In this document: in pieces, positions 27,685 through 41,700 of the stretch | How the letters are laid out: each line of letters opens with the position of its first letter | How positions within the stretch are numbered: position 1 is the first letter of the stretch | From: Rotaria socialis | Lineage: Eukaryota > Rotifera > Eurotatoria > Philodinida > Philodinidae | Direction of reading: 5' to 3' | Assembly (NCBI GenBank): GCA_905331475.1 | Contig: CAJNYU010002681.1 | Span: forward strand, 63,633 to 127,632 | DNA length: 64,000 nucleotides | The notes under the pieces: model-generated | Database searches by the model: none | What the model was told of the DNA's origin: nothing | The model's input: only the letters and a program-made list of their open reading frames with translations | Translations under genes and position numbers: made by a program

Positions 27685-30109
27685 GCACAATACTGCGTTA
27701 AAGGGAACAGATTCAAAACGCCAGCATTTATGGAAATTTTCTTTTTCTTTTTTTCGAGCGCGCGTTTACATATACAAAAAACAGTAAAATTCTAGAGGAC
27801 TGCTGTTTTTTTGTTGTTGCTATCGGTATTGTTCTCTGTCAAGATGTGCACAGTAACAGAAGGAGGTCTTCTAATATGAGAAAAAATTCAAATTATTTAT
27901 CACACTTATAAATAGAAGAGGTAAAGACTACTAAAAATATGAAAAAAAGATAGAATAAAATAGAGTTGTTTATTATTAGACAGGAATATATGAAATGAAC
28001 AACGTAAAGAGCCAGAAAGAGAAACGTGAACAGCTTAATTTTTTGATGAGAACGAGTTTGACTTTAGAGTTTGTCATTCGTAAGAAGGTAAGTCGACGAG
28101 CACTGACGAGCAAGGATTGACAAAGTAAGAAAAAACGAGTGAATTTCTTCTCTTTTCTCGTGTGTCATCTAATATTTTCTTCTCTTTCAGCTTTTCCTTC
28201 ACACCAATTTCTGCTCGCCCAGGCGTTTCGATAATTATCCACTAAGAAAAAGAAAACAGAAGAAATATCTTTATCATCATACGCTTCATATCATCATATT
28301 ACCAATTACATATTCTAATAGCTTTAGCTATTGTATTCTATTTATACTAACAGCTTGGAACTGCCATTTTATTTTATGTTGAAGGTGCTCCCAGCTCTTT
28401 CTCCCATTTTGTTATTTGATGTTTTCATTATGACACTATTGATATCTTTTTTCTCATGTTCAGGATATTATTCAATAGAAAAAAAGAACAACGAAAGCCA
28501 GGGCGAAAGAACGACATTGAAAACGATATCCGAATTGTCAAGAGGAGTTTCAAGTATTATTCATATCAGTCGATGACAAGTAACAGTCATTCATTTTTTG
28601 TTGTTCTATAGTTTCTATTTTCACTCATTCACGCACATCAATTCATCGTAACTGCTGTCACACTCAAGTAACCAAAACCCACGATATGCATAAGTACTTG
28701 CATTTAAATATATTTTGCTTCTTTTTTTGTTAGAAACAAACATAAAATAGAAACCCTAGATTCAGTTTAATGACTGAAGGAATTGTTGATTCTTATGTTT
28801 ATTTTTCATTCCAGTTCGTGAAACAGTCTGAATAGGAAGAACTTAGAAGAAACTAATAGAATAGAAGGCCATCACTTTTCTTTAATGGCTTAACTTAGTT
28901 TTGTTTGAGCCTTCTCTGGTTCTTTCTCTCTCCTTTCTTTTCTGCTTATGCAGACGTCTTCTGTAGATGACCACGTAGTTGCCTATCTAATTTAGTGTCA
29001 TTACGACACGTCAATGTATCATCAATATAAAGGAAATTCTTTAATAATGTGCATGAATACATCATCGATTGTTCAATTAGCATTTCAAAAGAATTCATGC
29101 TCGAAAACCTAATCAGCCGCTTAGCATACAAAAAGATTCTACTGACAAACTAGAGTGTGACTCTCCTTCGATAGATACTTTTAGCGTGAAGAATAAAAAC
29201 AATTCTTTTTTTCACACATCTAGCACGGAAAGATTACTTTTTTGTTAATATCCGCCTTTAAGAAAAATTTTCTATTTCCTATATGTTGATGAGCTGGAAA
29301 ATTCTTCCAACTTTTATGAGAATATATTTAGTATCTCTTAATGTGAAATATCTCATCGTAATCTGTATCTAAATCAACATAAATAGATCATTTAATTAGT
29401 TTTCGATTCATTTGACTTTTCGTACACTCTATTTATTGCATCATTTATCGTTCTATTTGTTTTCTCTTGTCTGATGTTGAGCAAAATAGATGAAAATATG
29501 ATATTCGCAATAGATTGATAATCTGAATGAATAAAAGAAAAGGAAAATCTTTCATAGAAATGAACTGATTGCTAATGCATAAAAAGATCGTTGTTTTATG
29601 CCGGAAGACAAACAGACAATCATTTAGAATAAAATTTTTGCAAACAGGATCGACGATGGCCTAAGAACATCGATAATCAAATTTTATTATACGGTCAAGT
29701 AGTCATGGCAAATAAAAATACGACATCTCCTGATATGGTTGAATGTCTTTCATGCTAAATAAACAACGAATCTAAACGGAGGAAAAAACCTAAAGTACAT
29801 TCTTATTAGAAAATAAAAACATATTGACTAAACTTTAAATCAAAGAATAATACATAATTATTATATGATCGCACATATTTCTTGTCAATTGATAACTAGT
29901 AATCGAATAAGTTGGACTACTTGATTTTCGTTTAAGTAATTCAATAGATGACCGGCCAGTAAATAGTGCTAACATATATTATTAAATTAGGCCAGGGTAT
30001 TCCTATTTTGATGTGACGAACTTTCTTTTCTGCAATGCACGAACCATTAAATGCAAAGAGTAATTCAATAATACTTATCGCTGATTCAAATAGATAAAAT
30101 TTCATATAT

Positions 30110-30480
30110 GCACCAGTTCACATAAGCCACACCCGATTTTGCTCAATCAGAGATCACAAGCTTTCGACTGTACTCTTGGGGGAACCTCAGCTCCGTAGTG
30201 CTCGAAACCTTATTTTTGAGCACCATCCGACTCATATCTTGAGAGAAAACCAATTTGGAAATTACATTTTTCTCTTGTTTTCATATAAAAGTCGTTAAAA
30301 AACGGTAAAAATTCGTTCGAAAGATCATAATATCTCAACAGGGAGTTCTCCAATAAGACTAAAAATTTGGTTCGAGGCTTAAAACAACATACTCTACAAG
30401 ATGGGATAGATTTTACCCAAATCTATGAACTTCATTGAGCGCCCCTCTATGGTGATCGGTCGTGGCTTACGTGGACTGGC
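30110..30480. mobile_element. Non-autonomous hAT-like MITE
   Basis: A 371-bp segment is flanked on both sides by the same 8-bp word TCATATAT (30102-30109 and 30481-30488). Its ends are imperfect inverted repeats: the left end CCAGTTCACATAAGCCAC matches the reverse complement of the right end CCAGTCCACGTAAGCCAC at 16 of 18 positions. An 8-bp target duplication with short terminal inverted repeats is typical of hAT-superfamily elements. There is no transposase frame, so it would have depended on another copy. The AT-rich flank slightly weakens the duplication evidence. Confidence 0.65.
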
Positions 30481-30488
30481 TCATATAT

Positions 30489-33400
30489 ATATATAGAATA
30501 TGTTAGACTTCTTTCTCATATGATTGATTGACTTAACAGCTTGTAGAAAAAAATAAAATAAAATGAAAAAATCGTTAGTTAAAAATATAATTTTCTGTTA
30601 ACTATCTGATACAATATGTGTAAGTTCAATAGTCGTTTGAATAACAGCAGTCATTTTATGTTCTATTGAAATTTTGAATTCAACTAAAAGTTTATTAGCC
30701 ATTAAACTTTCAAAATAAGTGAAATCAAATATTTACTTCCGATTGATTAGGCTCTTCAATGCCAAAAACGTAAAATGAATTTCTTTCATTATTTCAATCA
30801 TTAGACATGTAATCGAAGTATTTATAGATTATATGTAGTGTTCCTGGATCATCTGAAGTCGTACTTTCCATATCGTTAGAGATCATACGCAGATTAAATC
30901 ATCTACGTACTTATTTTAAAAAATTATTTTCATTGCTCTTCTACTCTATTAACTCTCAACGGAGTTGATGATTTGAATGAGTAATAGAGATTTCATCGGA
31001 CTAATGAAAAGACAATTAATGCTTTTAGATCGATGATCCTCTTCGTAAATATGAATCGGATTACATAGTAAAACTGTTTTGTATTTTCAGCAAAGAGACT
31101 CGATACCATTGAAGTAATCAAAGTTCTCATTTGTATCCTATCATAATTCGATTTGTTCTTGGGCAAAAATATCCGAATCATTCATTTTGTCAAAATGAAT
31201 GGCATCAAGCTCAATAATGACAGCGCTCTATTAACAATATGAGATGAAGAAAGAAAAAGAATTCTTTTATTTAACTTATCTATAAATAGAACGAAAGTCT
31301 TTTCTTCATGTAGCTACAATATTATATTGAATGTATTGGCACTAATGATTTGATCGATAAATTTAATACTGCAACGCTTGCAAAATGCGCGTCATAAATG
31401 TAAAGATATTTATATTTTAAAGATATCAAAGTAATTATTTTGAAGTTTTCTGATCAGAGTTCAATGTAAAAACAAATGAGCGTCTAGACCAGTTCATCGT
31501 ATCGTCTTGCAAATCGAAGCTCATGTTCATGACACTTCAAATCAAACATATGAATTTGTAATTCGATACTCAATCGATCATAGAAATCAGTAAACTAATT
31601 ATAATTGATGGTAACGCATCATTGCCATTGATTTTGATCAACATCGTAATCTTTATGAAACATTTGTTTTTTGACTTTACTACAATAATGTTTTCGTTTT
31701 GTGTGTTTATACATTATTTATTTATATTTACTTGCCTGACAAATTTTCAGGATCATCTTTTAGATACTTGTCTAAATATTTTAAACAAACAAATAAATTA
31801 TAGATTTCATTTTTACGTGATATCCAGATTCATTCTAATTGACTTCGAATATTTAGCATCAATGCATATATCCATAGGATTTATTATTCTATTGCTCACA
31901 GTATTTCACATTCATCTATCATCTTGCTCATTTTTTCAGTGTATACAAGGCAACAATAACAATTGCAGTAGTTTTCTGAGTACTTTTCAACATTTTCTTC
32001 AAACTCTTCTATATGAAATAAATCTTTCATATACATATAATTAAAACAGATCGGAGAGATTACACTTAAGAAATCTTTCATAAATATCATATTGCAACAA
32101 TATTTTAAATATACACTGTCAACGATTCGATAATTCGAGTGAAGCCATGATATGCCTGCACTCGTAGAACGTATATATGATTGCATGTAAATTTTTTTTC
32201 TCATCAAGAGCTATACTTATCTATGATAACGAGCATCATAATTTTGAATAAACTCGAAGGATAAATATAAATAGTTTTAAGCAATGTCAGCACGTCAAGG
32301 TATGGGTATATGAGAGAAGAAAAAACTCTTATTTAGCTTTAATTATTGCTTAGATGATGTAACAATGATCTTGAAATATTCCTGAGAGACACTCAACTTC
32401 AAGCATAAAGTATATTATATTTATATCAAATATCAAGTATGTTTTAGGTACTTGAGAGCAAGAGCAAGTATACTTGTGAAAGGGCAAATTGAAGTACATG
32501 AAACATACTTTTGCCAGCTGTATTTATCCTGTTTCTGGAAATAGTTAGCACTTTGAAAACTAATTTGTAGGTAAATCTATTATTTACCGAATCGTACGAA
32601 AAAAACTACATAGATAAGTTGATAAATTAATTAAAATTTTTCTATTTTTTCCATATGTGAGTTTGTATTTTAATAAAAATATCGTTAGAATCTTTTTCTT
32701 GCGAGTTAATAATGACGGAAGTTTCCTACAAATTGCCTTTTCGTGCGTTAATTATTTTTCGGAAGTTTCCTTTCTGCAGAATTGGAACGCCGCTGTGAAA
32801 AGTGTGCAATAAGAACAATAATATTTAATTGAGCAAGGATCTTTGTCACATAATTCAATAAGATTATATTTAGAGTAACTATGAAAGCATGTAGTCATGA
32901 ATGCTATTTGAATAGTTAATTTCCTATGCTTTGCCCTTGTGTTATATTACAGAGGAGCAAAAAAGGTGATCCCAACAACGAACATCTTTTTTAGAGAGAA
33001 AAAATAGTGTTGTTTAAAACAATAATTGCTCATCCCTACGAGTATCTAGTGAAAACATCGATGGTACATCGTTTTTTTCCTTTGAACTCTTTACGCCAAA
33101 TAAACTACAGGTAATTGCGCTGATTATTCTCCTAAACTTGATTCGTATTCATCCTGCATTTTCTCTGCACGTTCACTCTCTGAAATAAGATCATTGATAA
33201 ACACGCAAAAATAAGATCATTATTTTACTTTTGTATATTAGCGAATGAGTGCACCTAAGAATTAAATCAGTTTGAGTATGTTCATCAACAGCTACAGTTA
33301 GAACAAAAATACATGGCAGAAACAAGAAATATCTTTTTGTTGCATTTTTTACAAAAACCATGAGAAAAGTGAGAACAAATTCAGGTAAAACTATAATAGT

Positions 33401-35789
33401 TTCTCTTTTGCATCTTTTCAGAGCTCTAATTGGGACAACTTTTTTTTTTCATTTTGCAAAACTCTAATCGATTAACAAATCAGCATAGCCTATAATTTGT
33501 CTTCCGTTTTTGTTTCAGCAGCCTATCGCGATTATCAAACATTCGAGAGACTTCTATTTTTACTATCTTGATTTGATATGAAAAAATATCAAATTCTTGA
33601 GTAGTAGCTATGTGCTTATCATTGCAAGCGTTGTCTGTCAACATATTGTTTCATTTCCATCAAAGAATGGTTATATTCAAAATCCATAGAGCATTAACAA
33701 TAGCAGAGTAATAAACGACAGTCAATTAGAAGACAGATACTTTTAGCTACGAGAGATGGGCAGAAAAAGCAAATAATTAACAATGGTTTTATTTATCTGA
33801 GTATTCATACGATGTAAAATTCTTTTCTATTAGTGGTTTTAATCTATTTTTTGCGAGAGCAACTACGACAAAAAAAGACACCAGCACTCGCCTAAGTACA
33901 AGTCAAACCGGATACTCTTCTATTTATACAATCTTATGATTGTTAAATAAATACTGGAGCACAAAAGTTGATCTAGAAGAAGCGTTTTAAGAAGAAAATT
34001 ATGATAATTAAATGAGAAATTTTTATAGTTTAATTATATAAATATCGATGTTCACTAGGAATACAAAAAGAAAACTTCTTAAATAATAAGTTATGCGCCT
34101 AAATAATTGTTGTAGAATGCGATTTTGATTTTGAGGTGAACATATTTTCTTATTTCTCAATTTATTCGATTATCCGTTTCGATGAAACCTAATAAATCGA
34201 GCATGAAGCTTTTACAATGATATTAATAAGATTTAATTATTCATTCTGTTTTTTTCCCATCTTCAATAGATGTCAGCATCATAAATATAATCATAAGCGT
34301 CTATCCATAACATGGAAAATCATGATGGCTAATTTTTTGACGAATCAACATAAATTCTTTGTCCAGTCAGTTCATCTAAAACACGAGTCAATATATTCTT
34401 CAATCTTGTTGACATTCTGTTTTTTCTTTTTTTCTTCGCTTCTTTTGTTTATTAATCGCCCAGCAATTCATATCTATTTCCGATTGATCAATTATAACAT
34501 ATCAACGTCGAAAAAAAAAATGTAAGACTACTGTATTCTTTTGTCTAAGAGAAACAAAAGAGCGTTTCCTGTTAGAAAAGAATCGATTGATTTCCCTCTT
34601 GGCTTATTCATTTTTTTTCTTATTTTCTACTGTCATACATGTATCTTTTCTTTTTTTGCGGTTCAGTACCTGCCTGAAATGTACATTTTATCGATGCATA
34701 AAAACTCTATCTATCAAAGATAATGCATTGATTATTTTAGATGAATGTATATATCTATTGAATGATCAATAGTTGATAATTCGTGCTCTTCTTACATATA
34801 ATTTATTACATCCATCATACTCAATTTGCTGCTTTTTATTTGCGTAGAGAAACTGCAAAAGTTCCGATTCTGCAAAGAATGACAGTTCTCTATAAGAAGA
34901 AAATAAATACTTAGACAAATCATAATAAAAATAGTGCGTGCTATCATCACGAACTTGTTCTCTTGGACTAAGCTGACATCGACATTATTATTGGTTCTCA
35001 TTAAATTCGGTCTCATCGTCATTATTTAGAGTCTTGCTGACGATGAAAGACAACGAGGACGATGCGTCGTATTCTGCCTCTTAGGTCTTTGACAGCATCA
35101 CGACAACTGCTTGTCCTTGATGTTGGTGTTTGTCGTTGACACACCCACACATGTATATATATATGTATGTACGTATGTACGTATGTACGTACGTACATAT
35201 CGATAGATATCTGAAGACACATAGGTGCAGATAGGCAAGGCACGGTCGAACGACGTATGGCAATTACATTGAAGATGGCAACGATAGCGGCAAGAAGATG
35301 TGCACAATGGCACAAAGATGTGTTATTACTAACTACCGCTTCTGCTGTTCCGACTAGTCGTTTGTCGTTTATTTATTGCTGTTGTTGTTGTTGTTGTTGT
35401 TGTTTATTCGGTTCTTATTGCCTGTTCGTTGAGAATGTCGCTAAAGCTGTACTTTCATAATGAAGATATCACGAAGAGCTTTTTTCCTTGTTCTCTTATT
35501 TGCCGACATGCATACTTTGTAGTCTTCATCACTATTTAGCAGCCGTCGACTTAGAAAGTACAACAGCACGAGATAGAAAAAAAAGTCATTACCACCTTTT
35601 GTCCTTCTCTAAATAGTTTTCTATATGATGTTTTCTTTTATTTTTCTCGGTCTCTTATTTATCTTGCAAAACTATCATGTCTATTTTTCTGCCTTAAGAA
35701 TAAAAAAAACACATCTAGCAAAAAGATTGAGCGACATGTAAAGATTATTGTCATTTATTTTCGTTCATTATATTTTGTTCTATTTCTAG
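30489..35789. other. Intergenic DNA before srGAP
   Basis: I see no gene. Small ORFs at 31622-32044 (plus) and 31896-32207 (minus) overlap each other and are Phe/Ile-rich without motifs. A TATG/TACG tetranucleotide run lies near 35155-35200 and a (TTG)n run near 35380-35403. The last few hundred bases should include the srGAP promoter and an upstream untranslated exon, because an acceptor TTTCTAG at 35783-35789 directly precedes the start region. Confidence 0.4.
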
Positions 35790-35797
35790 ATGTAATG
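35790..35797 (+). promoter_or_regulatory. Start-stop element overlapping the srGAP start codon
   Basis: Directly after the splice acceptor the sequence reads ATGTAATG. The first ATG is followed at once by TAA, and that stop overlaps the srGAP ATG (35795) by one base. Start-stop elements of this type are known to stall or recycle ribosomes, and TAATG overlaps permit reinitiation. If this acceptor is used, srGAP translation is likely throttled by it. Confidence 0.45.
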
Positions 35798-38700
35798 TCG
35801 ACTCCTTCCGAATCAAATAATAACACTATAAATACAAAGAGTCAGCCCAATACAGTGAGCTCGACTTCACTTGTATTATATACGTCCTATTTACAATGTC
35901 TAACACCACCGCCTCCGCCATTACCATTAACATCTAGTATATCATTGCCATCATCGCCAGCATCGTTTAATGAAGATAAACCTATTGAAAAATACTATAA
36001 GAAAGAAAAACAAATTTTAGTGGAATTTGATCAAATTGTTAAAGGTTTGTAAAAGTTATTGCCATTTTATCTTCCACTATTAGGGATAAAAATGAGTAGG
36101 AGAATATCAGGTTCGAAAGAGCGAAATGTGTATAAGTCCTTCTCTCTCTCATGATAGTATATTTATATATATAAATGAATACCTATCTCTATTCATTCGA
36201 GATATTGTATATCACCAACGCGTGTATAAGATACGGAGCTTTGTTATTATTCTTCGTTGATATCAGAGATGATGATGATGAATTGAAGTCAGCTAGTCAA
36301 TATTAAAAACAAAAGAAATGCATATGAGTTAAATTTTCATAAAGAGAACGTCAAAAATCATGAGAAAGAAAAGATTATAATTGTAGGAAGTCAATGACAT
36401 CCCGTGAAGCCTGAAGGCATTATTGAAATATTCGATTAAGGACTTGTCCAATCACGCATAAGTATTGTTTCAGATGAGATTATTGAATAGAATTTTTCCT
36501 AATAAAAAATGATCTGATATGATTATCACTTCAAATTTAACAGTTAGAAAACAAAGAAATATCAAAAGTTTATCATTACATAGATTTTCTTTTCATTGAT
36601 AAAAAAAAATAAAGAAAAAGTCAAACAATAAAATGAACAGAAAGGTATCATATTTCTAATGAACAAGACAAAAGAGGAAAAAAGAAGAAGGAAGAAAAGA
36701 AAAAAATATATAACTACGAATAAAAACGTTGACCGATTCGATGATGTTGAATGTGCTTGCCTCACATTGGAATATAACGTTGTTCCTCTTTCATCGTTCA
36801 TATCTATGCGAACAAATGTTTGCTATTACTCTGTTGGAGGGCAGACATACACATAAAGTGATACATTAAGCTCTAACATAGCTGTCGTCGTCGTTGAGCA
36901 GAAGAACAAGAGAAAAAGAGTCCTTTATTCATTCGCTCATTCAATCATCATGCAGACTCACGAACGAACAATTAGAATATAGTTGTCTATCTATCATGGT
37001 GAACTATGCATGTGGAGTGGCTTCAACAAAAAATAGCTTACGCCGTTCATCTAATTCACAAATAACTTTATTACGAAAACAAACTGAACGTTATAGACTT
37101 CGTAGGATTATCAGATCAAAAGAAATGAATCTCAACTTCTAATTTGTTTGTTTATTCTTTTTATTTTGTTGTTAATTAGACATTCGCTTTCAACTAACTG
37201 AACAATTAAAATGTTTGGAACAACGCATTGATACACAGTTATCAATTCTTGCTGAAATTCAAGAATATTTCAAACGTCGTGCCGATGTTGAACTTGATTA
37301 CGCTAAAAATCTCGATAATTTACATAAACAAATAGGTCAAAAACATCGTACGCAAAAAGCACGGTAAGATATCACATTTATCTACTTAAAATTTAATACT
37401 ATTGTTTTCTTTCTTCGCTTACTACTTAGACGAGAAAGTTGGATTCTTCATTCGATATATAAACTATGGGATACTATTGTTCAAGATACTCGTACTCATG
37501 TTAAATATCATACAATAATGTCTGATGTTTGTGGAAAATATATGTATGATAAATTTAATGAAATAGCTGAAGATACAAGACGAATGTTTGCAAAAGTAAA
37601 AATGATGAATGACAAGTTTTTTTTTCTTATATTTTCTAAATGTTTTCTAGTGTAAATCCGTTGGCCTAGGTAGTCATGAAGATATATATAAAGTACTTAA
37701 TGAATTGCAGAGTGTAAGTTATTTATTTATTATCTTTGATTTCTCAAACATATTGATTACACATGTGCTTGTTTATTTAGACGTTGAAAACCTATCATCA
37801 ATATCAAAGTGAAAGCAAACAAGCCGAACAAAAACTACGAAGTATTCAACAACAGATTGCAAAAATAAAAAGTGCTAAAAAACAAAAAACTATGGAAAAG
37901 CGAGTTGAAAAAGTAAAAACGTGAACTAAAAAAGATTTTTAATTCAATTCTTTTTAATATTAGCGACAACTAAAATATACGGAAACAAAAGTCAAAGCAT
38001 TTAAAGCACGTAATGATTATCTTATGACAATTGAATCTGTGAATGCTGCCTTGAAAAAATATTGTTTGGATGATGTACCAGATTTAATTGATTGCATGAA
38101 TTTTGGTTTTCATACGTCCATAGCTAAAACAATCCAAATGTATTTATCGGCACAAGAAAATATAAAACGTGGTCGACAAGGGTATGCTAATTGTTGTTTA
38201 CTTAATTGATAAGAAGAAAGAGAGTATTTTTGTTTCTTCGATTATAGAACCATTGAAACATTAAATCGAGCGATCGGTGATTTAGATACAGTTACGGACA
38301 AACAAAAATATTTAGAATATTATACAAACATATTCACGATGCCAAAAAAGATCAAGTTTGAACCACATAAAGGTGATGAAGTATCAGCTGTTAATGCTCA
38401 AGTATTAATACGTGACGAAATGCAATCACGTTTTATACAAATGCAAAATAGACTTGCAGGATTAAAGACAGAAAATGATGAGGTTTGTATAGTTGATATT
38501 TATTTTTCAATTCAATCTACTAGAAGTTTACTTAATCGATTGAATAAAATAAACTGTAAAAAAAGTCTGAGGATTTCTTTAAACTTTCTCATACTACTGA
38601 AATAAGTACTTCTACATGGTGTTCTGATTCTGAGACGTTTAAGTATATATATATATATATGTGTGTCAAGAACTGGTAAGTGCAAAATTGATGTCAGTAT

Positions 38701-41700
38701 GTAAACAATTATTTTCGAAAAGATTGCCTTAGGCAAGGACGAGAATAATTAAATGAACAGCTGTTATTGTAAAGAAGAAATGTAAATATTTATTTGTTTT
38801 GTTTTAATAGATTTTTAAAACAATCGAAGCCACAGAACAATCATTAATGGAATTTATAAATACTAAAAATTCCGATGTATCTGATCTATTCAAAGACCTT
38901 AATTTACCACAAAATGTTTCAAAAGATAAAAGAAAAGAAATTGAAGATTATTATGTCGAGGCATTTATAATTATTAGTTGTTTATATATTTTTATATACT
39001 TTCGCTTTCCCTAGAAATTCAAACAATATACACTAAGTAGTAATTTAATTTCACGTCTACAAGCTCGTCATGATATTATGCAGAAAGCACTAGGTGCTGC
39101 ACCACCCGCCAATAGTGTTGAAGATAAAAAGTATTGAGATCTTTACTTCTTTTTTTGTGTTTGAATAACATAGGATTATGTGTTACAGTTTGTTACGTCG
39201 TCCAGTAAAACCAAAACAAATAGGTCGTGCTCCGATTCTTGGTCGTCCACGGTTATTTGGTGGCAAACTATTAGATTATATTCAAGTAACTCAACAGCAT
39301 GTACCGCTAATTATTTCATCATGCGTTAGTGCGATTAATCGACTTGGTTTACATAATCAGGTAAATAGAAATATTTTATTAATGACAAACACCTGTTTGT
39401 TTTTGTTTACAGGGTATTTTTCGCGTACCGGGCGCACAAGTTGATATCAATCAATTTAAAGAAGCATTTGAAAAAGGTGAAGATCCATTAGTTAATATAA
39501 CTGGACGTGATATGAATTCCGTAGCTGGTGTTTTGAAGTTATATTTTCGAGAATTAAAAGAACCATTATTTGCTCGGGATATGTTTGATTCATTTATCTC
39601 GTGTATTGGTGAGTTAGAAATTTGTTTTTGTTTTTAAAAAGAAAAAGAATTTTTTTTAGTTGATGTTGAATCTGAAGAAAAATGTGTTGAAAATCTATGT
39701 CAAGTTGTGAAACTACTTCCTCGTCCAATCTTTATTGTTATGCGTTATTTTTTTGCTTTTCTCAATCAGTAAGAAACGAAGATTTTCTATTGATCAAACA
39801 CTATTTTATTATTCTTTTGTTTTAGTCTTGCCGAATATTCGGATGAAAATATGATGGATGCATCTAATTTAGCTAGCTGTTTAGCACCAACTCTAATGCC
39901 AATACCTGAAGATAAAGATCAAGTGCAATATTTAACACATACAATTGAACTCATACGAACGATCATTACACATCATGAAGAAGTATTTCCATCGGATGGT
40001 CATGGACCTGTCTATGAAAAATTTGCAATTACAGTTACGATGTAAGATCGAAAAGTAGAAGTTTCGATTGGAAATTCAATTTTTCTTTCGATTTTAGTGA
40101 TGGTGAAGAAGATGAAGATGATGAAGGAATCAGTGAACGATCATTAAGACGATCACCAAGTGATGACGGTAAGAATAAATATATGAACAACGAGCAAAAC
40201 AAATACAACTGATTATAACTATATTTCTATTTTTAACATATTTATAGCCTCACAAGATTCCGATTATTGCACTGAAGATTTAAATTTAATGAATGAGACT
40301 GATGTTTGGTAAAGAATGAGGAAAAAAATAGAACAGAGTTGATTGAGAGCAAGAAAGATATTATTTGCAATTCATGTCAGAGGATCCTTGGACAGAGCGA
40401 GCATGTTTAGCATGTCTTCCGCATTTCCCGTTTTATTTTTCAAACATATAACACGTCCTTGCGTGTGTTTGTGCGTGCGTGCATGCTTTATTTTTCTAAA
40501 TGACGTCTTCATAGAATTATATTCATTTATTTTATTTTATGCGTATTTGGTATCTTTAGAAGTGGAGACGATCGAAGCCATAGCATTGTTTGATTATGTT
40601 GGAAGAACTGAAAAAGAATTATCATTTAAAAAGAATCAAATTATTTATATTTTTAAACGAATGAATCAGGAATGGTGGCAAGGTTGTTTAGCTGGTGGAA
40701 ATGAGTCGGGATATGTTCCCGACGGCTACATCAAACTGAAAACAAGGTTTGTATAAGAGAAAAGAACACTATAATGATAATGTGCAAAGAAATAATTTCT
40801 ATTAAGAATATTTCGAGCAAAACAAAAGCTCTGAGTGAACTATTGAGACTAACCATTTAACTGAAACAAATGAATAATAAATAACGAAAATATGTTTCTT
40901 CATTTAGTATCGTACAATGTATCGTAAATATATAAAAAAAACAGCTTCTGACACAGCAAACCATGTAAACTAATAGGCATTACTCGAGACTATTTTTTGT
41001 AACTGTACGCTTATTTTGGTTACACTAACCAGAATCTAAAATTGTTCATAACTTTCAGCGTCAAACTATGATCTTTGTATTTTCAAGTCATCGATTTCTG
41101 CATTGAAACAATTATAAATGGATTTTAAAGACTCTTGTGACAAACGTTTAGGTTTTTGGTAGAATCACCTTGATGTGTACGTTTAAACGCTGACTGTCAG
41201 GTCACTTTGTTCTCTCGTCAACATTTTTTTTGAATGGACTGATACGTGCTTAATTGAAGCTAATGAAATTATTAATTTTGTAAACATAAAAAAATTGCCT
41301 ATTTTCTTTTTATAGACGCCGAGAGTCTGCTCCAATTCAAAATCGACCATTACTACATCTAATTCCCGGTCCATCATCATCATTTAATTCCATTAATTTA
41401 ACAACATCATCAATTGATCATCTTGATGCTCCTACTGTTTCTCGTCAAACATCTGATTTATCTATTGTTGATGAACATCGTCTAGAAACAGCAAAAGAAA
41501 CCGAAATCATCGAAGTTGATTTAGACATTGATGATGATGATGAAGACATAGATTCTGATGAATCTCAAGAAAATACATATGAAAACACGAGCAATTCAAG
41601 TCGTCAAAAACCTATTCATCGTTCAATCTATGATGTTCTACCACCAAGTCCACCAATATCACAGTCAAAACCTGATTGTTGTCATTCACGATCATCAACA

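Larger units (their letters stand above)
27393..30109. other. PDE1 upstream region and intergenic DNA
   Basis: The first part should hold the PDE1 promoter and 5'-UTR on the minus strand. It has an (AAT)n run and a (CA)n run, listed separately. A pyrimidine tract ending CTTTCAG near 28190 resembles a splice acceptor on the plus strand but no coding frame follows. The rest is unremarkable AT-rich DNA. ORFs of about 60-80 codons are not supported by any motif. Confidence 0.4.

Noticed and set aside
28946-29131. 61-codon minus-strand ORF vaguely like a reverse-transcriptase fragment
   Set aside because: The resemblance is a few residues only; no catalytic motif and no neighbouring element ends.
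31622-32207. Two overlapping ORFs of 140 and 103 codons on opposite strands
   Set aside because: Both are hydrophobic AT-rich translations without motif or codon pattern; they cannot both be genes and neither has support.
34217-35460. Several ORFs of 60-100 codons upstream of srGAP
   Set aside because: They consist of Phe/Ser-rich or poly-Cys translations of T-rich and (TTG)n repeats.
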